Assembly (NCBI RefSeq): GCF_000525995.1
Contig: NZ_AODL01000007.1
Location: 62,001-126,000, forward strand
Direction: 5' to 3'
DNA: 64,000 bases
Source of the DNA: Paenilisteria riparia FSL S10-1204
GTDB lineage: Bacteria > Bacillota > Bacilli > Lactobacillales > Listeriaceae
Below are positions 18,800 to 27,992 of this stretch, one piece after another. A program made the position numbers and the translations under genes. Under the pieces are notes generated by a model. The model did no database searches, was not told where the DNA came from, and was given only the letters and a program-made list of their open reading frames with translations. The stretch's first letter is position 1, and each line of letters starts with the position of its first letter.

Positions 18800-19581
18800 G
18801 GTATACGTTGCCACCAAGCATGAGAATGTTTGTATTTGCTATGTCCAATCAACGGCGAACAATTTTTTTTTATAGGCTTTACAATATCTGAGATGCGGCC
18901 ACTTCTTGCCTGCTGTCGAATCCAGCATGCACACAAGGACAAAAGCAAGCGCCTTATAACAATCCGAAGTAATAAAATTCCTGTATCCATAGCCATTGTC
19001 GTCCAAGCAATATGGCCAGCCACCACCAGATATCACGCCATCTTTATCATCTTGCTCATGATCTACGTAGACAAGAGATAGCGGAATCTTAAATTCTTCC
19101 TGCTCGTCTACAATTTGCGTTACAATTGGATGTTCGGCTTCTCCTGCTTCTTCAAATGCCTGCTTAATCTTCGCCAATTCCTCTTGTTCTTGCAAAATGG
19201 AAGCTTTAACTTGTTTCATATCTGCTTCAGAAATACCAATTTTTTTAGCGCTCAGCTCTAAAATTTCTTCTTGTGTATATAATTTCTCACCACGATTTTT
19301 GGCTTCTTCAATCCTTTCTTCAATCTCGCCCATCGTTTCTTCTTGTTTTAGTACCATATCATTCACATATCTGCTGTCAGTGTCTTCTTCTGACACAATC
19401 GCTTCTTGCTTATCATAGTTTTCAATAAGTTGCTCAACTTGCTCTTCACTCATTGTTTCCGAATCACCATGACCTCCCTCATGCTCACTAGCAAACACAG
19501 TGGCCGAAAAAAGAAAAAACTTGCGTAAACAATACAGCGACTAAAGCTAACTTCACAAAAAACCTTTGCTTTCATTTTCAT
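18796..19581 (-). CDS. Secreted coiled-coil protein coupled to the S8 protease (three indels)
   Basis: Not recognised. Reading with three one-base corrections (T runs near 19552 and 19510, and near 18915) gives about 260 residues. AGGAG lies eight bases before ATG at 19581. A signal peptide (MKMKAKVFVKLALVAVL... ATVFA) is followed by a His/Gly/Glu-rich start (SEHEGGHGDSE) and a long acidic coiled coil (EQVEQLIENYDKQEAI, MGEIEERIEEAKNRGE). The C-terminal module has several Cys and aromatics (GGGWPYCLDDNGYGYRNF, NCSPLIGHSKYKHSHAWW). Ending in this frame produces the ATGA overlap with the protease, which supports the corrections. Confidence 0.65.
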
Positions 19582-19690
19582 TAGATGCACTCCTTATTTT
19601 TGATATAAAATTCATCGTAACTTTACCAAATATAAAACGAAAGTGCAACTATTAGCCTATTTAAATAGTATTTTACACAAACAATGTAAG

Positions 19691-19732
19691 AAAAAAGCCT
19701 AGAAATTAGTTGAGAACCAAAATTTTCTAGGC
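19691..19732 (-). terminator. Terminator after floT
   Basis: Stem GCCTAGAAA/TTTCTAGGC (19697-19705 with 19724-19732) followed by a T run on the minus strand. Confidence 0.8.
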
Positions 19733-19740
19733 CTAAACGA

Positions 19741-21315
19741 TTATTCTTCTACTGATTCTTCTTTATCCGCTGTATCTACTGCCACAACTTCCACTGGTTT
19801 TTGCGATTTTACAGCATTTGTTAAATCTTCAATGCTGTTCTTCACGTTTCCTTTTCCAGAGAAATTCTCCAGGAGTTCACGAATGTCCAAGCCAGTCGTT
19901 GCTTTCAGGCTTTCTTGTGCTGTTGCCATCAAGTTCGTCGCGTAACCACTGACTTTGTTAGCTCCGCCGTTTGATTCACTACTACCTGTATCCACAACTG
20001 TAATCGAATCGATGTTACCCATTGGTGCAGCAACTTGTTTCGCGTATTCAGGAAGCATGCTGACAATCATATCGAGCATCGCTGCTTGGCCGTATAGATC
20101 GTAAGCTTCGGCAATTTTGCGTTTGGCTTCGGCTTCGGCAAGACCTTGAAGTTTGATAACTTCAGCTGTTGCTGTACCTTGTGCGCGTTCTGAATCAGCT
20201 TTGGCGATACCTTGTACGCGAACTTGTTCTGCTTCGGCTTTAGCCAGCGTTTCAATGCGATATTGATTCGCTTCGGCTTCGGCAAACTCTTGGCTTTTTT
20301 GTGCTGCAGCCGCTTGTTCAATCGCATAACGATCTGCATCTGCTTTCTTCTTCACTTCTGCATCGTATTGGCGTTCACGACGTTTAATTTCGCGTTCTTC
20401 CAGTTCGATTTGTTTCTCACGTTCGATGATTTGTACTTGCATTTGTTGCTCAATAACTTCTTGTTTAGCACGTGCTGATTCCAAATCATACGCCTGATCG
20501 GCTACGGCCTTGGCAGTTTCCTGCTCGCTGCGATATTCCGCAACCTTCAATTGATTTTGTTTCTCTGCTTCAGCAATTTCTGTTTTGCGCTCTAGCTCCG
20601 CACGCGTCGCTTCTTTTTCCGCTTCCGCACGTTTCATCCGCGTTTCCTTCGTTGCTTCGGCTTCCGCCACATCAGCATCCCGTTTTACTTGCGCAATCCG
20701 CGGTTTACCTAATGCATCCAAATAACCGTTGTTATCGCGAACTTCTTTCAGTGTAAACGATACAATCACAAGTCCCATTTTTGACAAGTCTTGCGTCGCC
20801 ACACCTTGCACTTCCTGTGAAAACTTATCGCGGTTTTTGTAAATTTCTTCGACTGTCATCGAGCCAAGAATCGCACGCAAATGTCCTTCCACAACTTCAA
20901 TCGCTTCATTTTCGCGCTCTTGCGTTGTCTTTCCTAGGAACTGTTCGGCAGCTGTTGCAATTTCGGAAATGGAACCACCAATTTTGATGATTGCCGTTCC
21001 GTCCGCCGTTACTGGAACACCTTGCTCTGTATAGATTTCTGGCGTTCTAACTTCCAATTTACTCGATAGCAAGCTAAGTGGAGAAGACTGCTGGAAAACC
21101 GGCATAACAAACGTACCGCCACCACGCACAATCTTCACTTTTTTGCCGCCTTCATCTGTAAATACATTCTTTCTACCTAAATAACTCCCTGAAACAATCA
21201 ACGCCTCGTCCGGTCCCACTGTCTTATATTTCGTAATAAAAACAATTAAAAACAAAACTATAACAGCCACCGCAACAATCAAAATCAACGTTATTCCATT
21301 TGATAGTAAATCCAT
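19741..21315 (-). CDS. floT: Flotillin-like membrane scaffold protein
   Basis: 524 residues. One N-terminal membrane hairpin (about 8-28), then an SPFH/band-7 domain (about 50-220) and a long Ala/Glu/Lys-rich coiled coil (about 220-410) with EAEA and EAEKE repeats, ending in a Gly/Glu-rich tail. Matches FloT/YuaG, which organises functional membrane microdomains. The ribosome site is GGGAGG. It lies 47 bp after the NfeD gene, the same pairing as Bacillus yuaF-yuaG, so it forms an operon. It ends in a strong terminator. Confidence 0.93.
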   Translation of the reverse strand: MDLLSNGITLILIVAVAVIVLFLIVFITKYKTVGPDEALIVSGSYLGRKNVFTDEGGKKVKIVRGGGTFVMPVFQQSSPLSLLSSKLEVRTPEIYTEQGVPVTADGTAIIKIGGSISEIATAAEQFLGKTTQERENEAIEVVEGHLRAILGSMTVEEIYKNRDKFSQEVQGVATQDLSKMGLVIVSFTLKEVRDNNGYLDALGKPRIAQVKRDADVAEAEATKETRMKRAEAEKEATRAELERKTEIAEAEKQNQLKVAEYRSEQETAKAVADQAYDLESARAKQEVIEQQMQVQIIEREKQIELEEREIKRRERQYDAEVKKKADADRYAIEQAAAAQKSQEFAEAEANQYRIETLAKAEAEQVRVQGIAKADSERAQGTATAEVIKLQGLAEAEAKRKIAEAYDLYGQAAMLDMIVSMLPEYAKQVAAPMGNIDSITVVDTGSSESNGGANKVSGYATNLMATAQESLKATTGLDIRELLENFSGKGNVKNSIEDLTNAVKSQKPVEVVAVDTADKEESVEE

Positions 21316-21362
21316 CTTCGTAATTCCTCCCTGTCTTCTCCGTTTTTAAAACTAAGCTCTCA

Positions 21363-21905
21363 TCATTTCAAAAATGGCTCATATGGCACAACCGTCACAA
21401 ACGAATCCGTTGCATCTAACACGAGCACCGTCTCATTTTGCGCAATTGGTACATTTTCATCACTTTTGGCAGCTTTCGAAATATTACCAGCATTCATTTC
21501 GATAATCACTTCGCCAAAACCATCTTTTGGAATCGACGTAATGACTGTTGCTGTCTTGCCTTCCAAATCCTTCGTCGCATACGCAATCGAATCACTCGTC
21601 CGCGAAAGTGGCAGAAAAATGCCAAAATAAAGAATGGAAGAGAATATAATCCCAATAATAATTGCCGCAATTAGAATTGTCACGCTAGAAAAAGACGTAT
21701 ACCTTTCTCCCAAATACCCCGTAACCGATGCAAAGCCAAGGAAATAAAGCAAAACCGAGCCTGGAATCGGCAATAAATCCAATACAAAACTGATAATTCC
21801 AACAGAAAAAATAAGCGCTGTCAAAACATCGATTAAAATAATAATACCGACAACAAGCATCACCGTGAAATAAACCGTCTCGATTGGGTAGCCAAATAGT
21901 GTCAC
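21363..21905 (-). CDS. NfeD-like membrane protein (YuaF type)
   Basis: 180 residues starting at GTG 21905, eight bases after GGAGG. Four hydrophobic helices in the first 110 residues and a C-terminal OB-fold domain (about 115-178, LEGKTATVITSIPKDGFGEV). NfeD proteins partner with flotillins and help localise them; the gene order here supports that. An overlapping frame from 21912 with ATG is a shadow. Confidence 0.88.
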   Translation of the reverse strand: MTLFGYPIETVYFTVMLVVGIIILIDVLTALIFSVGIISFVLDLLPIPGSVLLYFLGFASVTGYLGERYTSFSSVTILIAAIIIGIIFSSILYFGIFLPLSRTSDSIAYATKDLEGKTATVITSIPKDGFGEVIIEMNAGNISKAAKSDENVPIAQNETVLVLDATDSFVTVVPYEPFLK

Positions 21906-22002
21906 ACGTCATACCTCCATTCCAAATACGAGAACAATAGCCTCATTACTATTTTACCAAATATTATACAAATGAACAATACCTTTCCCATAAAACACTG
22001 CT

Positions 22003-22029
22003 AAAAAAGCCGAATCATGAAGATTCGGC
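22003..22029 (-). terminator. Terminator after glutathione peroxidase
   Basis: GCCGAATC/GATTCGGC hairpin (22009-22016 with 22022-22029) followed by six T on the minus strand. Confidence 0.85.
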
Positions 22030-22037
22030 TTTGCCAT

Positions 22038-22511
22038 CTATAGTAACTTTTCAATTGCTTCTTTCATCGAAAATGGCGTGTCTTTTGGGGCAAACCGTTC
22101 AACAACATTACCATCACGGTCCAATAAGAACTTGGTGAAATTCCATTTAACACCGCCGCCAAGCAAACCTTTTTTCTGCTTCGTCAAATACTCAAAAACA
22201 GGATTAATATCCGAGCCACGCACTTTCGATTTCGCAAACAACGGGAAAGTCACGCCATAATTGATTTTGCAAAATTCCTCAATCTCATTGGAAGAATCCA
22301 GTTCTTGATTCATAAAACTGTCCGACGGGAAACCTAACACCGTAAATCCGCGATCCTTATAATCCTGATACAGCGTTTCTAACTCCTCATACTGTGGTGT
22401 AAATCCACATTTACTCGCTGTGTTCACCACGATTAGTACATCACCTTTATATTTCTCCAATGAAACCTTTTCACCATGTAACGTTTCTTGTTCTAATTCA
22501 AATAAAGACAT
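22038..22511 (-). CDS. Glutathione peroxidase-family thiol peroxidase
   Basis: 157 residues, cytosolic, reducing peroxides with (probably) thioredoxin. Peroxidatic Cys35 lies in NTASKCGFTPQ; Trp123 and Asn124 lie in VKWNF. The second motif reads GFPSDSFMNQE: the Gln expected two residues before this Phe-Met is replaced by Ser65, and the FPC cysteine by Ser. A pair of compensating one-base indels could have created this (expected SDQF). Cys81 could be a resolving residue. It follows the M42 peptidase gene by 17 bp with its own AGGAGG, so probably an operon. Confidence 0.88.
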   Translation of the reverse strand: MSLFELEQETLHGEKVSLEKYKGDVLIVVNTASKCGFTPQYEELETLYQDYKDRGFTVLGFPSDSFMNQELDSSNEIEEFCKINYGVTFPLFAKSKVRGSDINPVFEYLTKQKKGLLGGGVKWNFTKFLLDRDGNVVERFAPKDTPFSMKEAIEKLL

Positions 22512-22527
22512 ATCGCATTTCCTCCTT

Positions 22528-23580
22528 TTATTTCACCATTTCAGAAAATAAATAAGCATAAACCAATCTTTCTGTATGATATAAAGAATCTCGATGTGTG
22601 CGTTCATAAGCATGACTCGCGTCAATTCCAGGACCAATCAAGCCGTGCACGATATCAAACCCAGCCTTAATCGCCGCGCTCGCATCTGAACTATAAAACG
22701 GATAAATATCCACTTTATAATCAATGTCATTATCTACGCAAAGCTGCACCAGGTTTTTACGCAGACCATAATGATACGGACCACTACCATCCTTGGCACA
22801 AATCGAAACCGTGTACTCATCTGATGTTTGCCCATCACCAAGCGCACCCATATCCACCGCCAAATACTCCACCGTTTCAGCCGGAATGTTCGAATTTCCA
22901 CCGTAACCAATCTCTTCATTATTTGAAATCAAGAAATTCGTCGTATATGGTAGCTGCTCCCCATCTTGCTGCAACTTTTTCAAAAGCGATAGTAAAATAG
23001 CAACACTCGCCTTATCATCTAAATGACGCGATTTAATGAAGGCATCATCAATTATTTCCACACGCGGATCAAGCGATACAAAATCACCGACCGCAATACC
23101 AAGTTTTGCGACATCTTCCGGATTAAACACTTTTGCGTCCAGTCTAATCTCGATATTTTTCGCATCCCGCGGCGCCGTTCCAGCATCTTGGTACACATGA
23201 ACCGACGTTTGGTGCATCAAAATCGTCCCCGTATACGTTTTGCCGTCACTCGTTTCAATCGTACAATACTCGCCCTCAATCGCGTTAAAACGATAACCAC
23301 CAATCAAGTTTATCGCAAGCCGACCATCACTTTTCACTTGCTTCACCATTGCCCCAAGCGTATCTACATGCGCCGTCAACATCCGCTGTTTCGAATCATC
23401 CTTCCCAGGAATACGAACAAATAGCGCACCTTTATTATTACGCGTACTTTCAATACCCGCATCTTTCAAATACTTCTCCACAAAAGCAAGTACCGCCTCT
23501 GTATTTCCTGTTGGACTTGGAATCGACGTCAATTCCTTAATCAATTGCATCGTTTCCAACGTGTTCGGTTCAAAACCCAT
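22528..23580 (-). CDS. M42-family aminopeptidase (glutamyl/deblocking type)
   Basis: 350 residues from the ATG at 23580 (AGGAGG nine bases upstream). A much longer frame runs upstream but is antisense to the MFS gene. Metal-site motifs of the dodecameric M42 family: AHVDTLG, SRHLDDKASVA, NNEEIGYGGNS and AVDMGALGDGQ. A PDZ-like insert lies between about residues 75 and 160. These enzymes trim N-terminal residues from peptides in the cytosol. It precedes the peroxidase gene and is divergent from the MFS pump. Confidence 0.9.
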   Translation of the reverse strand: MGFEPNTLETMQLIKELTSIPSPTGNTEAVLAFVEKYLKDAGIESTRNNKGALFVRIPGKDDSKQRMLTAHVDTLGAMVKQVKSDGRLAINLIGGYRFNAIEGEYCTIETSDGKTYTGTILMHQTSVHVYQDAGTAPRDAKNIEIRLDAKVFNPEDVAKLGIAVGDFVSLDPRVEIIDDAFIKSRHLDDKASVAILLSLLKKLQQDGEQLPYTTNFLISNNEEIGYGGNSNIPAETVEYLAVDMGALGDGQTSDEYTVSICAKDGSGPYHYGLRKNLVQLCVDNDIDYKVDIYPFYSSDASAAIKAGFDIVHGLIGPGIDASHAYERTHRDSLYHTERLVYAYLFSEMVK

Positions 23581-23663
23581 TCTTCCATTCCTCCTCGCAC
23601 AATTCTTCCTCCTATCCATTATACCTCTTTTTAAAAATAATGCCGCCAATCCTGCTTTTTGTA

Positions 23664-23672
23664 TGTTATAAT
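23664..23672 (+). promoter_or_regulatory. Extended -10 promoter of the MFS gene
   Basis: TGTTATAAT (TGn extended -10), about 30 bp upstream of the start. No good -35. Confidence 0.5.
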
Positions 23673-23704
23673 CGGTTTGGTATGTGAAAGGAGTTTTTAT
23701 CAAA

Positions 23705-25181
23705 ATGGAACAAACGAATACAAAGAGAACAGCAGTTACTATCGCGGTTTTCGTCGCAACTTTCATGGCCGCCATCGAAGGAACCATCGTCAGCACGGCC
23801 ATGCCAACAATCGTTAGTTCGCTGAACGGAATCGAGCTGATGAACTGGATTTTCTCTATCTATTTACTTACTTCTGCCGTTACTGTCCCAATTTACGGAA
23901 AATTATCCGATTTGTTCGGCCGAAAAAAAAATATTTATCATTGCAACCGTTATTTTCATCATCGGTTCTTCGCTTTGTGGTTTCGCACAAACAATGGAAC
24001 AGTTAATTATTTTTAGAGCGTTACAAGGTATCGGAGCTGGTGGGATTTTGCCAACAACGATGACGATTATTGCCGATGTCTACCCTTTTGAAAAACGAGC
24101 AAAAGTGCTTGGATTCATGGGTTCTGCCTGGGGAATTGCTGGAGTTTTCGGACCGCTACTCGGTGGTTTTTTAGTGGATCAATTGTCGTGGCACTGGATT
24201 TTCTTTATTAATGTACCTGTTGGCATCCTTACGATTGTGTTGATTTCGATGTACCTGAAGGAACATATCGTGCGAGTCAAGCTGCCCATTGATTACTTAG
24301 GGACCACGCTTTTCACTATTGCTTTACTCGGCTTGCTATTTGCCCTGCAACGCGCTGGTGAAACACTAAACTGGTTGGAGCCGCTTGTCGTCGTATTACT
24401 TATTGGCTCAATTGCCTTATTCGTCGGCTTTTATTTCGCCGAAAGACGCGCGCAAGACCCCATTATGCCGTTTGTCTTATTTAAAAATCCGGTCGTGTTA
24501 ATCGGGAACTTAATTGGTTTCTTAGTGAGCGCCTTCTTGATTGGGATTAATGTGTACATTCCGATGTGGGCGCAGGGCATGATGGGGCATGGCGCAATGA
24601 TTGCCGGCCTGATGATTGCACCGCTTTCGGTGAGCTGGATTATTGGTTCGTTTATCGGCGGGCGCTTGTTAATGTCTATCGGAAACCGACATACTGTTGG
24701 AATCGGTATTATTATCGCGACGGTCAGTGGCTTGTTTTTAGCCTTATTCCCGAGCACAACGCCTGATTTGTACTTCTATCTCGACAGTGCCTTGATGGGT
24801 TTTGGTTTCGGAATTATTTTTACAACAACAACAGTAACTGTACAGGACGCTGTGCCAAAAGAACAAACGGGCATCGCGACGGCTTCCAATACGCTTTTTA
24901 GAACCGTTGGCCAAACCATCGGCGTTGCTGTATTCGGAACGATTTTCAACTCTGTTCTAGCCGGTCAATTCAAAAACGCTGCAACCGGTGTGGACCGTCA
25001 TAACTTAAATCAACTCATTAGCCCGCAGACATCAGCAAATGTGGACGCATCCCTTGTCGAACCATTACGCGACATCCTATACAGCGGCCTCCATATCGTT
25101 TTCTGGGCCATGTTCGCCTGCTGTTTACTAAGTTACGCGATTCATTTTATTTTACCGAAGAAACATATTTCAGGAAATTAA
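23705..25181 (+). CDS. MFS multidrug efflux pump, DHA2 (14-helix) type, one extra base
   Basis: Drug/proton antiporter of the EmrB/QacA kind. Starts MEQTNTKRTAVTIAV at 23705 after AAAGGAG. Motif D1-like ATFMAAIEGTIVSTAMP and motif A LSDLFGRKK are visible. The frame breaks in a run of nine A near 23925-23933; with eight A it continues as IFIIATVIFIIGSSL and joins the second frame (FRALQGIGAGG) to 25181. Corrected length is about 491 residues with 14 membrane helices. A single indel in a homopolymer suggests sequence error. Confidence 0.88.
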
Positions 25182-25201
25182 CTACAACAACATACAAAAT
25201 A

Positions 25202-25249
25202 AGCAGAAAACCACGGGCCCCCTTTTTCGGGTGAGACGTGTTTTCTGCT
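25202..25249. terminator. Long hairpin after the MFS gene
   Basis: Arms 25202-25215 (AGCAGAAAACCACG) and 25237-25249 (CGTGTTTTCTGCT) pair over 13 bp with one bulge. A likely bidirectional terminator, although T tracts are weak. Confidence 0.55.
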
Positions 25250-25253
25250 ATAC

Positions 25254-25280
25254 ACAAATCGAGCGAAAGCGTTTGTATTC
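25254..25280 (+). repeat. Dispersed 27-bp intergenic box, copy A
   Basis: Matches 26 of 27 bases with the reverse complement of 55571-55597 in the malE-malF gap. Core GAGCGAAAGCGTTTGTATTC. It is non-coding in both places. Confidence 0.75.
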
Positions 25281-25289
25281 AGGGGATTT

Positions 25290-25423
25290 GGAAAGGAATA
25301 ACCTTTCACGTTGTTCACGCTTATATTGGGACTGTAACTCAATACTTCGAACAGCCGGAAAGGATTAACCGTTCACTGTGTTCACGCTTATATTGGGACT
25401 GTAACTCAATACTTCGAACAGTC
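25290..25423. repeat. Tandem duplication, two 67-bp units
   Basis: Units 25290-25356 and 25357-25423. The 3' 42 bases of each unit are nearly identical (beginning GTTCACGCTTATATTGGGAC); the 5' parts differ at several positions. The second unit with its flank forms a perfect hairpin, TTGGGACTGT/ACAGTCCCAA. It lies between convergent genes. Confidence 0.85.
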
Positions 25424-25478
25424 CCAACAATACGAGCGCTTGTCGCCGATTTATTTGGCTTATGTTCGATTTCCTTTT

Positions 25479-26501
25479 TTATTTCACTTTATAAATCCAG
25501 CCTTCAGGTGCTTCTTTATCACCGAATTGAATGCCACAAAGTTCATCATAGAGTTGTTTCGTCACCGGTCCAACTTCGCTCTCACTATAAAACACATGGA
25601 AGTCGTCGCCGTTTTGAATACCGCCAATTGGAGAAATAACAGCTGCCGTACCACAAGCTCCAGCCTCTTTAAATTCATCCAATTTATCGATATACACATC
25701 GCTCTCCTCCGCTTTCAACCCAAGACGATGCTCCGCCAAATAAAGTAGCGAATATTTCGTAATACTAGGCAAAATCGACGGTGAGAGCGGTGTTACAAAA
25801 CGATCATCTTTTGTAATGCCAAAGAAATTCGCTGCACCAACTTCTTCTATCTTTGTATGCGTCGCAGGATCTAAGTAAATACAATCGCTAAACTCGCGGT
25901 CTTTCGCAATTTTACCTGGATAAAGACTAGCCGCGTAGTTCCCGCCGACTTTTGACGCACCAGTACCATTTGGCGCCGCGCGGTCATATTCCGAAATCAC
26001 GAAATTCGTTGGCGTCAAGCCACCTTTGAAATATGGCCCCACCGGACAACAAAATACGGAGAACATAAATTTCGGCGCGGTGCGAACACCCAGATTGTCG
26101 CCAATACCAATCAAATACGGACGCAAATACATCGTTCCACCAGAACCATATGGCGGCATGTACGCTTCGTTCGCCGCAACCACTTGTTTACACGCATCAA
26201 TAAATCGCTCTTCTGGGAATTCTGGCATCAATAAACGATCACAACTTGCCCTCATTCGTTTCGCATTTTGGTCTGGACGGAATAAATTAATCGAACCATC
26301 CTTGCAACGATATGCTTTCAATCCTTCAAAACATTGTTGCCCATAGTGAATCGCTGTTGAGCCCTCTGCGATATGAACGACATTATCTTCTGTTAATGTC
26401 CCTTCATCCCACTTGCCATTTTCCCAAATAGACACATAACGCAAATCGGTTTTAATATATTCAAAACCTAGCGTGCTCCAATCAATATCCTTACTGCTCA
26501 T
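25479..26501 (-). CDS. ilvE: Branched-chain amino-acid aminotransferase
   Basis: 340 residues, PLP fold type IV, long BCAT2-like class. It transfers amino groups between Leu/Ile/Val and 2-oxoglutarate. PLP-binding Lys184 is in ASKVGGNYAAS. Substrate motifs are YGQQCFEGLKAYR and the C-terminal GTAAVISPIGGI. The ribosome site is GGTGGG. No T-box leader is visible upstream. In Listeria it also feeds synthesis of branched-chain fatty acids (general knowledge). Confidence 0.93.
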   Translation of the reverse strand: MSSKDIDWSTLGFEYIKTDLRYVSIWENGKWDEGTLTEDNVVHIAEGSTAIHYGQQCFEGLKAYRCKDGSINLFRPDQNAKRMRASCDRLLMPEFPEERFIDACKQVVAANEAYMPPYGSGGTMYLRPYLIGIGDNLGVRTAPKFMFSVFCCPVGPYFKGGLTPTNFVISEYDRAAPNGTGASKVGGNYAASLYPGKIAKDREFSDCIYLDPATHTKIEEVGAANFFGITKDDRFVTPLSPSILPSITKYSLLYLAEHRLGLKAEESDVYIDKLDEFKEAGACGTAAVISPIGGIQNGDDFHVFYSESEVGPVTKQLYDELCGIQFGDKEAPEGWIYKVK

Positions 26502-26693
26502 GCGATTCCCACCTTTTTCTTCTATTATTTGATTTGTTCATTATATCATAATTCCTACGTATTTTGAAAAAGACATACCGCCTTTCAAAAAAAAAACTGA
26601 TTATTTAAGCAAAACTTATCCCATTTCCTATCATTTTATGTTAAAATGTTAATACGTTACATGAAATCAACGCGAATTGGTTTGTTTACAAGA

Positions 26694-26717
26694 TATTATC
26701 TAAAAATTTAGATAATA
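26694..26717. promoter_or_regulatory. 24-bp perfect palindrome before the esterase gene
   Basis: Arms TATTATCTAAA and TTTAGATAATA separated by AA, between a TTTACA (-35-like, 26685-26690) and the AGGGGG ribosome site. A candidate operator overlapping the promoter. The rest of the 26502-26743 gap is AT-rich with no other recognised element. Confidence 0.5.
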
Positions 26718-26743
26718 ATAATTATAGAAGGGGGATTATAAAA

Positions 26744-27494
26744 ATGAACAGAAACAAAAATGTTGGAGAAAAAAATCTGGAGTAATGTTTTAAATGAGGA
26801 ATTGGACTTATTAATTTATTTACCACCAACGTTTTCACCCCTTTCGAAATATCCGTTTTTCTTAGTGCAAGACGGCAAGGATTATTTCCAATTTGGTAAA
26901 CTGGCGCGCTTCGCTGACGAACTGGTGGATGACAAAACCATTCAGGAAGCCATTTTTGTAGGTATCCCCTATAAAACTGTGGAAGATCGGCGTGAGAAGT
27001 ATCATCCAGATGGCCCGCAAAACGAGGCGTATATTCGCTTTTTAGCACATGAATTAGTGCCTTATATCGAGGACAACTTCCCGACATACCATATGGGCGC
27101 AAGCCGTTTCTTAATGGGTGATTCCCTTGGCGCTAGCGTTTCTTTGAAAGCCGCGTTGAAATACCCGCACGCGTTTGGTAATGTCATTTTACATTCGCCA
27201 CTTGTGACGGACGCATTGTTGGAATTAGCCGAGAAAGCAGATCCAGCGCTAACGAAAATTTTTCATGTCATTGGTAATGGCGAAACCGAAGTCGAGACGA
27301 CAGATAACAAGGTCGCCAACTTTTTAGAACCGAATTTAGAACTTCACGAGCTCTTTCAAAACCGCGGTTTTGATTATTATTTCCAGGAATTTGAAGGCGG
27401 ACATCGTTGGAAATATTGGCAACCATTTGTCAAAGAAGCATTGCAATTCATGCTCGATAAAGAGCAGTTTGCAACAGAGAACATGAGTGTTTAA
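26744..27494 (+). CDS. Esterase D-like alpha/beta hydrolase (probable one-base insertion)
   Basis: The ribosome site AGGGGG and spacing favour ATG at 26744, but that frame stops after 13 codons. The main frame opens at an ATG at 26760 without a ribosome site. One extra A near 26754-26758 would join them (MNRNK then MLEKKIWSNVL), about 249 residues. Nucleophile Ser is in FLMGDSLGAS; the catalytic His is probably in EGGHRWKYW. PF00756-like esterases hydrolyse small esters such as S-formylglutathione or siderophores; the substrate here is unknown. It is 16 bp before a GNAT gene. Confidence 0.8.
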
Positions 27495-27510
27495 GGAGGA
27501 ATAAGAAAGT

Positions 27511-27945
27511 ATGACCGTACAACAAGTCACCGATAAAAAAGGCAAACAAGACGCGTTTGACATTCGCAATGAAGTCTTCGTCGTCGAACAAAAAGTAGCG
27601 CCAGATTTAGAATGGGACGAATTCGACAAACTAGATTCCACAATCATGTTCGTCGATTACGATAAAGATGGCACAGCACTAGCCACAGGAAGGTTCCGTG
27701 TCCTACCTGAATACGGCAAAGTAGAACGCATCTGCGCCCGCAAAATCGCTCGTAAAAAAGGCAGTGGCCGTCGCATCATGGAAGCCATCGAAAAAGAAGC
27801 CGTCGCGCAAAACGTCTCCCTTCTAAAACTAGGCGCCCAAACAACAGCGATCCCCTTCTACGAAAAATTAGGCTACGAAGTATGTTCTGATATTTTCCTA
27901 GACGCAGGCATCGAACACAAAAATATGCAAAAAAAATTAAGCTAA
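27511..27945 (+). CDS. GNAT-family N-acetyltransferase
   Basis: 144 residues, single GNAT domain. Acetyl-CoA binding loop ARKKGSGRRIM and preceding strand VERICARKIA. The N-terminal half resembles ElaA/YjcF-type acetyltransferases (FDIRNEVFVVEQKVAPDLEWDEFD). The ribosome site is AAGGAGG. Same transcript as the esterase. Substrate unknown. Confidence 0.88.
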   Translation: MTVQQVTDKKGKQDAFDIRNEVFVVEQKVAPDLEWDEFDKLDSTIMFVDYDKDGTALATGRFRVLPEYGKVERICARKIARKKGSGRRIMEAIEKEAVAQNVSLLKLGAQTTAIPFYEKLGYEVCSDIFLDAGIEHKNMQKKLS

Positions 27946-27952
27946 TCAATAC

Positions 27953-27992
27953 ATGAGGCTCCGAGCACAACGCTTGGAACCTCATTTTTTAT
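27953..27992. terminator. Bidirectional terminator between GNAT gene and rpiA
   Basis: ATGAGG...CCTCAT stem (27953-27958 with 27980-27985) extended by TCC/GGA past a C-A mismatch, followed by a T run. Confidence 0.8.

Noticed and set aside
23581-23802. N-terminal extension of the M42 peptidase
   Set aside because: The extra 74 codons are antisense to the MFS gene, and a strong ribosome site precedes the internal ATG at 23580.
26502-26743. Possible T-box leader for ilvE
   Set aside because: No T-box sequence or specifier stem-loop could be found; the gap is short, AT-rich and shared with a divergent gene.
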